Of a stretch of 5,168 nt of DNA, positions 4,537 to 5,168 are shown in pieces (positions within the stretch are counted from its first letter, which is position 1; each line of letters opens with the position of its first letter). The stretch comes from Microcaldota archaeon. Lineage in GTDB: Archaea > Micrarchaeota > Micrarchaeia > Micrarchaeales > CABMGC01. The notes below the pieces were generated by a model. The model ran no database searches, was not told the DNA's origin, and saw only the letters and a list, made by a program, of their open reading frames with translations. The stretch lies in assembly GCA_030040595.1 (NCBI GenBank), contig JASHTL010000002.1:1-5168 (forward strand), given 5' to 3'. Made by a program: the position numbers and the translations under genes.

Positions 4537-5168
4537 CTATTCGGTAATCACAGCGCAGGAATCCTTTTCCACAATCATCTCCTTCTCGGATTGCGCGACC
4601 ATGCCCTTCTTCCTTTCCACAAGGACGGGAAAAGTCTCAAGGGCGTCAGCATACGATAGCTCGGCAAGTGCCTTCCTTATCGTGAAGTCGCTCATGCCTT
4701 TCATGCCTTTGTGCAGCCACCTTGATGCAAACGGATACGTGAGATAGTTCTCATTTATATAGACTGAAACGCTCCTCGTGTCCATGGACCTCACCGCAGC
4801 TTCACCGGTCTTCTGGAATATCTCCACGGAATCTCCCTCCACCACAAGCCCTTCGCCGTTCGTGATGAATGGCTCTATTGCTATCACCTGCCCCTCTTCC
4901 AGCTCCGTGGTGTCGCCGTTGTCATAATTGGGTATGAAAACGTCAGCATGCAGCTCATGCTGCTCTATCCCATGTCCGCCAAGATTTCTTATAGGCGCGT
5001 ATCCTGCAGCTTTTGCTATCTTCTCTATCTCACGGCCGATCTCATTTACCTTCCTGCCCGCCTTTACCATGCTTATTGCAGTGTCAAGTGCAGTCTGGCT
5101 CGCCTCAACCAGTTTTCCGTGGTTTCCGGAAAGGTCTACGGTCAGAGCGCAGTCGCCCAGATAATGGC
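4537..5168 (-). CDS. map: Methionine aminopeptidase, type II (partial, N-terminus missing)
   Basis: Cytosolic metalloprotease that removes the initiator methionine from new proteins. The frame is open through the right edge; 209 codons are visible, and roughly the first 85-90 residues of an archaeal enzyme of about 295 lie outside, including the first metal-ligand Asp. An internal Met at 5068-5070 is not the start, because HYLGDCALTVDLSG upstream of it is family sequence. Visible site residues are the second ligand Asp (GDCALTVD, 5152-5154), ligand His in NLGGHGIE (4972-4974), catalytic His in ELHAD (4948-4950), ligand Glu in VIAIEPF (4873-4875), and the last ligand Glu in QSEKEM (4585-4587). 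The residue after that Glu is Lys where the family usually has His (EHT). The type II pattern also shows in PIRNLGGHGIE and IPNYDNGDTTELEEGQ. It ends 37 bases before the pilin-like gene, which has its own TATA box. Confidence 0.95.
   Translation of the reverse strand, partial: HYLGDCALTVDLSGNHGKLVEASQTALDTAISMVKAGRKVNEIGREIEKIAKAAGYAPIRNLGGHGIEQHELHADVFIPNYDNGDTTELEEGQVIAIEPFITNGEGLVVEGDSVEIFQKTGEAAVRSMDTRSVSVYINENYLTYPFASRWLHKGMKGMSDFTIRKALAELSYADALETFPVLVERKKGMVAQSEKEMIVEKDSCAVITE

Overview
The window looks like archaeal chromosome, most probably from a DPANN lineage close to Micrarchaeota. Evidence seen in the sequence: TTTAAATA-type TATA boxes upstream of genes, one gene placed for leaderless transcription, an archaeal type II methionine aminopeptidase, heavy use of AGG (Arg) and ATA (Ile) codons, and a small membrane-anchored protein whose N-terminus (QAAMEYITTYGWAILII) is of the pilin-like type that I recognise as abundant in Micrarchaeota and relatives. 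The lineage is an inference; the archaeal assignment is firmer. Coding density is high and no stretch without a gene exceeds about 230 bases.

Layout. 34-855 (+): prephenate dehydrogenase (tyrA), probably the last gene of an operon entering from the left, since its ATG overlaps an upstream stop as ATGA. 856-1084: control region with an AT-rich hairpin after tyrA, two TATA boxes (924-931, 982-989), an 11-bp inverted repeat flanking the first, a T7 tract, and two 16-bp sites resembling the NrdR-box consensus, 32 bp apart, just downstream of the second TATA box. 1085-3490 (+): adenosylcobalamin-dependent (class II) ribonucleotide reductase, nrdJ. 3491-3535: short spacer with a strong hairpin. 3536-4003 (+): NrdR, the ATP-cone repressor of ribonucleotide reductase genes. 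4014-4499 (-): pilin-like protein with a class III signal peptide, convergent with nrdR and only 10 bp from it. 4537-5168 (-): methionine aminopeptidase, running off the right edge.

How the genes fit together. nrdJ and nrdR look like one operon making and controlling deoxyribonucleotides. NrdJ has no N-terminal ATP-cone, the usual nucleotide on/off sensor of the enzyme, whereas NrdR has one. With the paired NrdR-like boxes over the predicted start site and leader of the operon, this suggests that nucleotide sensing acts on transcription, with negative autoregulation of nrdR. A bacterial-type NrdR circuit placed on an archaeal TATA promoter is the most interesting item here. tyrA (aromatic amino acid synthesis), the pilin-like gene (cell surface) and the aminopeptidase (protein maturation) show no functional tie to it.
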